Both the position numbers and the translations under genes were made by a program. From assembly GCA_028673005.1 (NCBI GenBank), contig CM054114.1, forward strand, positions 23,837,369 to 23,901,368: a stretch of DNA of 64,000 nt, given 5' to 3'. This document shows, one piece after another, positions 1-9,272 of the stretch (within the stretch, counting starts at the first letter, position 1; each line of letters opens with the position of its first letter). Below the pieces are notes generated by a model. It was not told the origin of the DNA. It searched no databases and saw only the letters and a program-made list of their open reading frames with translations. Origin of the DNA: Tanypteryx hageni (Eukaryota > Arthropoda > Insecta > Odonata > Petaluridae).

Positions 1-589
1 CCTCTGTTATCTGGTAACCCTAGGTATATGCATTGTCACAGATATGGATAAAATCAAAAAATCTCTAACTCCCATTGTAGGTTTTTGGACTCTGTACTGT
101 TTTCATCTAATATTTTAATCAAATTTAGTAATATCTTTTTGGCTTTTTATATACTAAAATATATTTTATTAACAGTTAAGAAAATCTAAGCATAATAAAA
201 AGAAACAATGTATTATTGTAGTTTTTTCTCACAGTGAGTATTCTCTGCAGCCATTTCTATCTTGAGCTTGTGCAATGTATTGTATCTATTGCACGTGCTT
301 CCCTCGTAATCTAGCTCTGTTCTTCTTCTTGCTAGTTTTTCTTCACATACTTGTCTAGACAATGGTTATTAAACTTGCATTCCTGTCTTATGCATGGCAG
401 CTTTCATGCCTATCCAATATAATTGGCTCCAAAAGTAACTTGTAAACCAGAATTCTTGCCTAAAGCTTAAGTTCTTTCTTATTATTTCTTTATTAAAAAT
501 TGAGCTAAAATATTATTACATAATTACAACTAAAATTTCCATTCCTATACTTCTATGCACATTCTTTCCATCTCCCCAACTTTATTCAA
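1..589. other. AT-rich stretch without a recognisable gene
   Basis: No convincing coding frame, RNA gene or terminal repeat is visible. It may hold the decayed 3' part of the minus-strand reverse transcriptase that begins just to the right, but the frame cannot be followed. Confidence 0.4.
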
Positions 590-930
590 TGTACATCTAA
601 CTTGAACTCGTTATATTCAATTCCATTCCCGTTATTTCTAAGCCCTTTGTCCATTTGAATGCTGACATCTTGCTATCTGCTATTAGTGCTACACCATCAG
701 TATATACCAATGCCAGAGCACTTAAAGATTTCATATTTTAGTGTGCCAGCTAATCTCGTTTCTGCATATTTCATCACTACATCCATACATTTATAATTAG
801 TAAAACTCACAGTAATTTGACCTGGCATGGAATAATAACAAAATATCAAATGCAAGGCCTAATTTTGTCCTCACACCTCCATGCACTTTTTTAAAGGCTT
901 TTTCTAAATTAAATTTCAATAAATGCTTTT
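590..930 (-). pseudogene. Decayed LINE reverse transcriptase fragment
   Basis: The minus strand reads an RT motif-A-like block (NLEKAFKKV, normally DLEKAFDRV) near 870-910. About 150 bp further on, in another frame, it reads a motif-C-like block (LVYTDGVALIADS, normally YADD) near 670-710, followed by a GMELNI block typical of the region after motif C in non-LTR retrotransposons. The spacing is too short for an intact palm, so motif B is deleted. The catalytic YADD is degraded to YTDG, so it is inactive. The clade cannot be told. Confidence 0.5.
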
Positions 931-1425
931 GTAAATCAACTAATGATTGATTGATTGATGTGTGACAATTGATTATTTTCTTCCATTTTTTGGATAAAAG
1001 GTGATAAAAATGTTTAGTAAAATTTGGTTTGGAGTCCCATGAAGTTTGAGTGAACAGAAAAGGGTGCTATGAAATTTAAATGGTTGCGGAGCACTGCTCC
1101 AGAGGAATAAAAACCCTAACAACCAATGTCTTTGTCATCATCTTGTATTCCTCTTGTTGTCTTCTTTGTATTCATCTTCATGAACATCTTTGTTATCATC
1201 AACAACATCAGCTTTAAAGATTAGTTCACCTTCACATCATTTATTGTTGTCAAAATAATGTTAGGTTAGTTAGGAACCAATCTGCCTTTTTCCCATAAAC
1301 CCTTGGTTCAGTCATCGTAGCTTTATGCCTTCATGGTATCCTTACACTGCAATCACTACAACATTTGAGTGTCTACTGTATTATTGTTTAGATTACCAAA
1401 ATTAATACTCTACTATTTTATTATT
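931..1425. other. No gene seen
   Basis: AT-rich sequence with short low-complexity patches, including a TTGATTGATTGATG run near 950. No open frame resembles a known family. Confidence 0.4.
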
Positions 1426-2471
1426 TACCGTAAATACCCGCGTATAATGCCCACCCTCGTATAATGCGCAGGGAGGTTTTCAGCCTCGTAATCTATGATA
1501 TTTCTATATACCCGCGTATAGCACGAACAGATTTCTTTTAGCGTTACTGTTCCAGAATAAAGTAGATGGTGTAACGTGGTCTAAAGCAATGATCGAATTA
1601 TTGGTATTATGTATTGGTAACATAACGAAAGTGTGAAATGAAATTTTCGAATAACATTCCAAAAGAATGTCAGCTAACTCAATCATTACATACTCTGTTT
1701 ACTTACAGGATGATATTAGGATTAGGACACAATAATCCAATTATATCAATTTCATAGTATGGCATATGACATTGTTTGAGCTAATAAATTGAAGGAATGA
1801 CGATAAACCTATGTCAAAGTTTTTTACATACGTTTTAGTCACGCCTGAGATGAACGGGTTTGCCCAACCTTCAGTATTAACGTTATTAGAGCACTCTGGA
1901 GCACGCAAAAACGATAGTAAATAACCATAATTAACTACAGACTCTAAGAATCAAGAATAAACCACGTATGAATGCTGAGAGAAAAGTAGGGAACGATAAC
2001 TTGATTTAGTTCTACAAGAAGCATCAGCTGCCAGCGTACTCAAAGGCATCAGCTGCCATTGTTTCTCATTGTAAGTAGTACCAGTACCTCACCACCAGGC
2101 CGGGCGCAGGTGTAGGATGACGTCATGTGTAAGATGACGATTCCGATAACAACATCGTAGAAGAATGTTCCAGTGACGAAGAATTTCTTGGCTTTTAAAA
2201 TGAATAAATACTGAATTCGTTCTTTTCATATCTAATTAATGTACGTTAATAGAATTAGTTAATAAATTTTAACTATTATCTATCTTACTTTTCGTAAAAA
2301 TCACCAATAAAATTATGAGGATACCCGGGCAGTAATTAATGAGCTGAAATTGTGGAAATATGGGATCAAATGAAAATAGGAAGATTATGTACCCTCGCAT
2401 AACACGCATCCTTATTTTTAACTCAAATATTTCGAAAAAATAGTGTGCTTTATATGCGGGTATTTACGGTA
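1426..2471 (+). mobile_element. pogo/Tigger-like element, internally deleted
   Basis: The ends are imperfect inverted repeats: the left starts TACCGTAAATACCCGCGTAT and the complement of the right starts TACCGTAAATACCCGCATAT. Both begin with TA, the target duplication of Tc1/mariner-pogo elements. At 1,046 bp it is about half the length of an autonomous copy. A short C-terminal tail of a transposase remains near the right end (see 2133-2198), so it is a deletion derivative of an autonomous parent rather than an unrelated MITE. Family assignment is by end sequence and that tail. Confidence 0.65.
2133..2198 (+). pseudogene. C-terminal tail of a Jerky/Tigger-type transposase
   Basis: Twenty-one codons and a stop read an acidic tail ending in CSSDEEFLGF. 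Acidic tails ending like this are common at the C-terminus of pogo/Jerky-type transposases. The frame is closed upstream, so only the tail survives in the deleted element. Confidence 0.4.
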
Positions 2472-4076
2472 TATTGCAGCAGAGTGGGGTGGCCTAAATA
2501 TTCCATATCATCAAAAATTAATTTATCTGTAATGAGTTAATTGTGACCAGTTACTTCTAAATTAATATACTCTTGGTATGTAAAAACTTTGAGAATTACT
2601 CTTTTATGAGTAAGTGATAGTGCTCCAAAGTATCTCATAGATTGGTAATACATTTTCAAGGAAGCAGAGAAAAGTTATGCTAAAGTGGTGTTTTAGGAAG
2701 AGTCCTTTATCTGCGTTATCTATGATAACCAATGAACATTCTTTTATTTTTTACTTTTTCCATACGTAGTATAGGGGAAAGTATTGTTTTGATGAAAAAA
2801 ATCGACTTTGAGATTTCAACGGAAATACACATTTTGAGGTCCCCTGAACACGTTTTGACAATTTTCTCGATGTCTGTGTGTATGTGATAGGTATTTGTGG
2901 GTGCTCTAACTCAGAAATTATTAATCAGGTCAACGTGAAATTTTATATTTAACATTTTTATAAAAGTCACAAGAACTGATTAGTTTTTGGTAAAAATCGG
3001 TCAACCAGAAATGAGTGTTTACTCTTGTCACATATCCATAATTTTTGGAATATTTGCTTTAATATTTGATAAATGTAAAAATGTATTGGAATAAAAGTTG
3101 TGGAAAATGAAATTTTCTACAACCTTTATTTGTAACATTTTCCCATAGAATGCATTGTTTAAGAGATATCTTTTATTTTTAGCTGCCACCACCTACCGAT
3201 GACTGTTGTTAACAATTGATAGATTAACCTAGAATTCCGATGATATACATACAACTATACATCATACTATATTGTAAGTACATATTTGGAATTTCATTAC
3301 AATATATTTGAATGTTGGAAATTATTTAGGAATTTTCCTAAGGGGATAATGTAACATTCTGCATTGTGCATGTTTGAGTAGTTTAAAATAATTTTGGTTT
3401 ATTCTCTTATTTTTCAAAACAAAGTATCTTAATTATAATAATGGGAAGTATGTGATTATTTTTCAAACGATAGAGTGGTAATCTAGAATTTATCGTATTA
3501 CTTTGACATTTTTTTAGGAATCACTCAAACGGCCAATTTCATGGTTTTGTAAATGGGTAGCATAGGTACTCATTTATTGTTTTATACATCAGTCAGTGGA
3601 ATAAGGATAGGATTAATTAAAATTTTTATAGAATATGGAATTATTTATTCTCTCATTTTATTAATTTGATTTTCAGGTTTGGATTCTCATTTGATTGTCT
3701 CTTTCAATTGTTGGCCCTGTTATGTATGTCATCATAATCATACACACAAAATTATGCAAAGGAGATGCTCATCTTCCCTCGGTCATCTTGTGTTTGGTTT
3801 GTTTATGGCACTCTAGTGAAACAGGATTCAACTCTCAATCCTATTTCAGGTGAGATTTTAATTTCCCTCTCTTTTGAAAATATTGTTAATAGCTACAATT
3901 ATTTGTTAAGTCTAACTAATAATACATTACATCATGATGACAGCTGGAATGATATTTTTAAAAATTAAATTGCCAATTCTCTGTTAAATTTATACTTTCA
4001 TATTGATCATATTCCTCTCAATAAATTAATTTCTCTCGTTATAAATTTCTTGCAAAGGCAAGTAAATACAAAGGGG
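2472..4076. other. Intergenic, holds a dispersed repeat, no gene
   Basis: Apart from the repeat at about 3040-3215 nothing is recognised. A short open frame at 3765-3968 lies upstream of the PLE, but it carries no motif of that family that could be recognised. Confidence 0.4.
3040..3215 (+). repeat. Dispersed repeat copy, inverted relative to 40320-40530
   Basis: The stretch around GGAATATTTGCTTTAATATT and ATGTATTGGAATAAAAGTTG recurs as the reverse complement at 40320-40530 with roughly four of five bases matching. It runs through a TTCTACAACCTTTAT block to a CCACCACCTACC block. No protein or terminal repeat was found, so the class is unknown. Confidence 0.6.
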
Positions 4077-4081
4077 TTCGC

Positions 4082-4155
4082 TAGGAAACTATAGGTAATG
4101 GGAGGTGGGGGGTGGGAAATGGAGTGGATATAAGGAGGGGGAGTGAGAAGGGTAC
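4082..4155 (+). repeat. Inverted PLE terminal repeat, left copy
   Basis: A G-rich block beginning TAGGAAACTATAGG and ending GAAGGGTAC pairs with the C-rich block at 5067-5136, with small indels. It ends just before the RT coding frame resumes, so the truncation point of the PLE lies at about 4155. Confidence 0.7.
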
Positions 4156-4652
4156 AGAATGTATTAGACAATGTTATTTATTGGTACCAATATGTAGATG
4201 GTGTTCTTTGTTTATGGAAAAGTACTGATAGACAGCTTGCTTGTTTTCTTTCCATTCTTAATTCCTTGCATCCTTCGATCACATTCATGCACGAGTTACA
4301 AGTAAATTCCCACCTCAACTTCCTTGATTTAACCATTACCATTGAAAACAAGTCACCATTTTGCTGTTTAGAAAATCTACATACATGGACAACATTATTC
4401 ATACCTCATCCAATCTTTCATAAGCAAGCCATGTTCCATTCGTCAGTACAGTCAGTACTTATTAAACTACCTTTAAGAAAGAATTTCTTTATTGCTGAAT
4501 TACAAATCATAAAAACAATAGTCTTAAATAGTGGATATCCAGAAAAATTAATAGAACCTATTCTCCAGAAAAACAAAAGAACATCACTCTCAACATGGCT
4601 TTCCCACTACAGCTTCCCGATAGACCCACCCCCCAAAAATGTTGCTTTTTGA
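4156..4652 (+). pseudogene. Penelope-like reverse transcriptase, C-terminal part
   Basis: The frame opens with a YQYVDGVLC block (RT motif C, normally YVDD), followed by LNSLHPSITFMHEL and LNFLDLTI, which are typical of the post-motif-C region of PLE reverse transcriptases. It then runs to an SGYPEKLIEPIL segment. The second catalytic aspartate of YVDD is replaced by glycine and the fingers and upstream palm are absent, so it cannot be active. The frame stops at 4652; the GIY-YIG domain follows in another frame. Confidence 0.75.
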
Positions 4653-4678
4653 CCTTTCTTGAACCCTTATCCCACTGA

Positions 4679-5017
4679 TTGAATAAGTTATTCCCTAGTG
4701 ATACCCACAGGATAGCTTTCCTTAGTAAAGTGAACTTTAGCCATATGTTGTGTAACAATAAAGGCCATGTGACTCCAAGTGATAAATGTGGTGTTTACAA
4801 AATTGAATGTGGTGACTGCCAAACTATATATATCGGTCAGGCTGGAAGGGAATTTACAAACAGGGAAAAAGAACATTGGCGGTGCTACATCTACAACAAT
4901 AGGACTGCTTCTCAACTCACTCAGCACCTTCTTGATCATGGATATTTTTCTGATTTTGACTCAAAAATTTACATTGTGAAAATAAGGGTCACAGGCTTAA
5001 TGCATTGGGAATTATAG
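4679..5017 (+). pseudogene. GIY-YIG endonuclease domain of the Penelope-like element
   Basis: The protein reads CGVYKIECGDC and then IYIGQAGREFTNREKEH: the GIY-type strand (GVY), the YIG strand, and the conserved arginine helix of the GIY-YIG nuclease fold. A Cys-containing linker (the C of KCGVY and the CGDC pair) precedes it, as in PLEs. About 112 codons are open, ending in a stop before the usual glutamate-containing C-terminal part. It normally nicks target DNA for reverse transcription; here it lacks its start and is frameshifted from the RT. Confidence 0.8.
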
Positions 5018-5066
5018 AAATTGTTTCTGTTGTTAAAAGTGGCCACAATGTTATTAATGACTTTTT

Positions 5067-5136
5067 GTACCCTTCCCACTCACCCCTCTTTGATATCCAC
5101 TCCATATCCCCCCCTCCCCTCCCATTAGTTTCCTAA
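5067..5136 (-). repeat. Inverted PLE terminal repeat, right copy
   Basis: A C-rich block from GTACCCTTCCCACTCACC to TTTCCTAA pairs with 4082-4155. It lies downstream of the endonuclease frame, where a PLE 3' pseudo-LTR is expected. Confidence 0.7.
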
Positions 5137-5239
5137 CAAACCCAATGACTCCACCTACTCAGCAACCGGTCACCTTCCTCTGGGCCCAGATTTAAATGTA
5201 ACCAACCTAAGCATTCGAATTTAATGTAATTTCATTCTA

Positions 5240-5361
5240 CTATACCTGAAAATCTGGAGCCGACTTATACACGAGACATACAAAAAAACAAAACATTTGA
5301 TGAAAAAGACAGGTGTCAACCTATTCACGAGATCAATTTATACATGAGTATATATGGTATA
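5240..5361 (-). repeat. Solo terminus of a DNA transposon (possible)
   Basis: The right edge reads, on the minus strand, ATACCATATATACTCATGTA followed by blocks about GACTTATACACGAG-type text. This layered pattern resembles the ends of pogo/Tigger-type MITEs. No partner end was found within the window, so this may be a truncated copy. Confidence 0.3.
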
Positions 5362-5437
5362 TTGGATCCATGTACTTGAAAAATATCGCATTTAGAATCC
5401 ATAAATGATACTTAGTGACACCTCCTGCTAGCAAATG

Positions 5438-6877
5438 CAGTAAACTCTTGTTAACACAAACTCCAAGGGAGAATCAAATCATGTGTTCGGTTTAACAGAG
5501 TTCGTGATAACCGAATTATATATGAAAAACTGAAAAAATATTACAAATTTCTGCTTAAATATATGTACCTACCTATAACCTGTTCATGTTAAATACATTA
5601 TTGTTAATAACACCACAAATGCACAATTTTGAGTAATATTCAAATTAACGTAACGTTAAATTTGATGTAAATGATAGATCTCAATTATCTGCAAATTTAT
5701 AATGTTCACCTTGAAGTTAAATGATGTAAATACATATGTCTTAACTTACTTTTACTAAATCTAAATCACGTAGGTTTTTTATTTTCGTTGTTGTCCCTGC
5801 AGATACAACATGGTCGATTATATCATATTTATTTTTACAATTGTGGATAGTGTCAATTTCTGATTTTTATATTTTTCTATAATTCTTTTTTTTTTAATAC
5901 CCCATTCTGATACCTGTAGAATTTTCATTTTTGTTGCCAATGTAATTGAAATTTGGCTTGTTTTGCAACTTGTGCCATTCATTTATATGGTTGAATGTTT
6001 ACACACGAAACTATTGTCTAACAGGGGAAGATGGTGAGATGTGGATGTTTACTTCTTTCACAATCAAGAAGCAATACTATTGGTCGAGCCATAGTCGCCT
6101 TGCTAAATTTATAATTTTTTGTGGGAAGAAACAGAGGACAATGTTGGAATATCCAGGTCTGTGATTTTCTTTGGCAAGGCGAAGGTCAAATACAAAATAT
6201 AAATTTTGTTTGATGACACCCAATAGCTTACCCGAATTTTTGAATTCCACTTCTTGGAGTGAGAGAAAAACACTTCTGTCTCTGCACAGCCATGTTCTCG
6301 CAGGCATGGTAAATGGTGCAGAAGCGCAGTAAGCTCCCAGCACCTGTGAATTTGAGTGTTTAGCAGTTGTGCATCCTCATCAGAATTGCTATCGTATCAA
6401 GGCATACCGTTGTTGATTGTGAATGATGATATCAGGCAAAATAATTTTGGTGATCTGTTCAAATAAAAAAATTACCTCAAGGAATGCAAATACCTATGTT
6501 AATACAATGAAAGCATCTGCGTTTGTAACATCCTTCTGATGATGAAAAACGACTGAAGACAGTTAGAGCCAGGAATGAAGAAAATTGTGGAATCATCGAT
6601 CATAGCATTCCAAGGCATCCTCATATTGAACTTATCTCACAAACAACCTCTCCACATGCCAGAAATAAAGTAATATGGCTGTAAAATAGTTTTGACTAAA
6701 CACAAGTGTTCGTGTTAACTAATTACTTGAGTTCTTGGTTCCCAAATTTTGTTCAAAGTTCGTCTTAAGCGAATTTTGTTTTAACCAACCAACTCGCATA
6801 CATTAATCCATACATTCAGTGCCGGGGAAAATATTTGTTCATGTAAACCATGTGTTTGTGTTAACGAGGCTTTACTG
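5438..6877 (+). mobile_element. Tigger-like element, coding region lost
   Basis: The left end starts CAGTAAACTCTTGTTAACAC and the complement of the right end starts CAGTAAAGCCTCGTTAACAC, with further weak similarity inward (GTTCG..TTAA blocks). CAGT-type ends are characteristic of pogo/Tigger elements. The flanking bases are not a clear TA pair. At 1,440 bp it is shorter than an autonomous copy and no transposase motif is readable in the interior. Confidence 0.55.
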
Positions 6878-7031
6878 TGCCTATACAAATATGCATGGCT
6901 GAAAGAAAATGATGAGGTAAGTCAGACCAGATGAAATCACTGTGCAGGCTGAATATGACCCACAGACCATACTTAGGTGATGTCTGCACAACATGAGGTT
7001 ATAATACATAATGTTGTTTTTATTTTTAATA

Positions 7032-7637
7032 CAGTAGATCATCGAGTATCCGGCGCAATGGGGGGATGGGGTCACCAGATTCTCAAAAATGCTGGATAAT
7101 CATATCAAAATTTTTATACAGCTTATTTTTGAACATTCTTTTACAACATTGTATTCAACACTTCAGAGTGATTGCATGGGTATCAGGTGATATAAAGTAC
7201 ACAATGTAGTGGTGATATAGAATACATTTCTGCCATATTACCGAAGAAGTGGTAAGCAAGAAAAAGGCCATTAAAATCATTCACAAATTGCATATGTATA
7301 AGTGAGAGAAATACTCCCATGGGATGGAAGAAGCGATATGTATAAAAGAGAATTATGTACAATTCAGTATGTGTGGGTATGATTTGGCATAGTGTTTCGC
7401 GGGGATTACAAAAAATATGGATAAACCAGTATTAGGTATAACTGGGTTACATATAACCCAGATCCTACTGTACTAATTGCAGTTGTTCCAAAATGTCTTG
7501 GCACCAGACGGTGCGGTATCGCCGGACTGATACTGCCATTGATGTGATTCTCTGGTGAATGCCGAATTACTAGCAACTTTCACCAGATTGGCCAGGACTG
7601 CTGGATAATGTTGGAAGTCGGATAATTGATGATATTA
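7032..7637 (+). mobile_element. Tigger-type MITE
   Basis: The left end reads CAGTAGATCATCGAGTATCC and the right end on the minus strand shows ATCATCAATTATCCGAC, the degenerate CAGTA..ATTATCCG pattern of Tigger2-like termini. About 0.6 kb, non-coding. The right boundary is approximate. Confidence 0.45.
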
Positions 7638-7942
7638 CATATTTTTGGCAATTACTTTTTGTAGACATGTTCAAATGAATATATATCAATTTTTATAAAA
7701 TAGTGCATACATGTAATTTGTAATGCTTAATTTCTTAACTTTCTGAGAAATTAATTTCTTTCCCCAAAAACCCAATTTTATCATAGTTTGAGAATATATT
7801 ACTTATATTTAACTTCTCTTGCTCTCAAGCATGCTAATTGATTAGATTTTGAGACATTTATTAGGGCTAATTTAAAATTTGCTAATGCAAAATGAATCTC
7901 TTCCAACTCTAAACCAAAGCAATATCCCATTTTTATTGGCAG

Positions 7943-8284
7943 GCTCACATCACTTGTTGAAGCTGGAATAGTACGTCATCTCATACAATCGGATCTCCCT
8001 CAGTCAGAGATCTGTACGTTGGACCTAAGAAACAAAGATAGGCAATTGTGTAGTCTGACCTAATTACAACATACCAAGCAGTGGGGATTAGCCTTCTGGT
8101 GGCAGCTGTGGCCTTCTTTGCAGAGAAGACGATAAACTTGTGGATCAAGTGGAAATGCAGTAAATCAAAGAAGAAATTATTTAAAAGAAAAATGAAGCCT
8201 CCAATTGTTAATACTTTGTCTGTGTATCCCTGGTTTACAGGGAAGCGTACTAGGAAAGATAATAATGAAAATTATAGACACTGA
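7943..8284 (+). pseudogene. Ionotropic receptor, last exon, with a frameshift
   Basis: The exon follows an acceptor (TTTTTATTGGCAG at 7930-7942). It reads LVEAGIVRHLIQ, EICTLDLRNKDRQLCSL, then, one base out of frame, DLITTYQAVGISLLVAAV and AFFAEKTINLW. This matches the C-terminal layout of insect ionotropic receptors: the end of ligand-binding lobe S2 with a conserved Cys, the dipeptide-rich linker, the last membrane helix (M4) and a short basic cytoplasmic tail ending at 8284. Members are ligand-gated cation channel subunits in sensory neurons. The frame breaks at about 8055-8057, where one base appears missing, giving TAA at 8061 in the first frame. It may be a true pseudogene or a sequencing error. 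Upstream exons were not found. Confidence 0.65.
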
Positions 8285-8439
8285 AGAGATAGACAGGCTG
8301 AATGAGAAAATAAGAGCATAGAAAGTGATGATCTGACATGTGAGAAATTGGGTGGTAAATTGAATACATGCAATGGACGGGAATATATATAAAAGTTGGA
8401 ATTGAGGAATGGAGCACAACAGCCATGCTAACACCAATC

Positions 8440-9190
8440 AGAGCTCCATCGGCAGTCGTGTTTGATAAAGTTTACAAGGAATAAAATTTATTTGCCTTTA
8501 TGTAAAATGAGGGGAATAGACATCAAGAAGTAATAGAACAGCTTTTGTAAAAGAATGTGTAATTTTTGAACTTTTGATGAAGTCATGATTTGAAAAAAAA
8601 AATACTTTTCTAGGCTACTGAAAGAGAAACATCTTATTTTTAGTTAACAGGTAATAATTATCCAATATGTGTTATTATCCTTCATTCTAAAATAGCTATT
8701 TATGCAAAAAATTCAAACATCTTGTTGATGACTTTTACATATATCTTGTTATTTTAATGGCTTGGGAAAGAGGAACATTCAATAGCCATCAAAAGTGTGG
8801 GAAAATTCAATGCCTATTTAGGTATCAAACATTATGGTAGATTGCAAATTGTTTGACGACTCTTGAAGATTGTAGAATGCCTTGTATTTGCAACTTTTAT
8901 GGAATAAATGAAATGAAATAAAGAACATTTGGTCTTTGCTTAATTGTTATAATGGGTGTAAAGGAGTAAGGATTAATCTATGTGGGCAGATGTTATTTCA
9001 GATGCACCTTTCACCATTAACATTAAAAGATTTATTGTAACATAAATCGATACACCTACTTACATTTGTTTGGTAACCAAGATGTTTATTGATGGAATAA
9101 TATGATCCGAAGATCCTATGCAGACAGGCATAAGCTGTAAAGGTGGCCCAACCAAGGAAACATCCACATTCAGAAACGAGAGAAATTGTT
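8440..9190. other. No gene seen; probable 3' flank of the receptor gene
   Basis: AT-rich sequence with AATAAA-like signals at about 8480 and 8905. Nothing else is recognised. Confidence 0.35.
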
Positions 9191-9192
9191 CT

Positions 9193-9263
9193 GCTACGAT
9201 AGTTCAGAGGTAGAATATCCGCCCGGCAAGTGGAAGACCCGGGTTTGATTCCCGGTCATAGCA
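9193..9263 (+). tRNA. tRNA-Gly-derived tRNA-like gene, anticodon GGC
   Basis: A complete 71-base cloverleaf can be drawn: acceptor GCTACGA/TCATAGC (6 of 7 pairs), D stem GTTC/GAAT, anticodon stem TCCGC/GTGGA (one G-T), four-base variable region, T stem CCGGG/CCCGG. Arm lengths match eukaryotic tRNA-Gly(GCC) base for base, and the D loop AGAGGTA and T arm are nearly the Gly sequence. But the loop reads CCGGCAA, so the anticodon is GGC (would decode Ala GCC) and the universal T33 is C; T54-56 reads TTT instead of TTC. A box (TAGTTCAGAGG) and B box (GGTTTGATTCC) are recognisable. Most likely a diverged tRNA-Gly gene or pseudogene. Confidence 0.6.
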
Positions 9264-9266
9264 GAC

Positions 9267-9272
9267 TTTTTT
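9267..9272 (+). terminator. T6 run, Pol III terminator
   Basis: Six T residues begin four bases after the tRNA-like discriminator base, the usual position of an RNA polymerase III stop. Confidence 0.55.

Larger units (their letters stand above)
4077..5150 (+). mobile_element. Penelope-like element, 5'-truncated, inverted termini
   Basis: The element holds the C-terminal half of a PLE reverse transcriptase followed by a GIY-YIG endonuclease, the defining domain order of EN-bearing Penelope-like retroelements. Its 3' flank (5067-5136) reappears inverted directly in front of the truncated RT (4082-4155). A partial inverted terminal copy at the 5' side is a known PLE architecture (pseudo-LTRs). 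RT and endonuclease are now in different frames. Confidence 0.75.

Noticed and set aside
3765..3968. 67-codon frame upstream of the Penelope-like element
   Set aside because: Its position suggests PLE RT, but no PLE motif is visible and the inverted repeat lies between it and the RT fragment.
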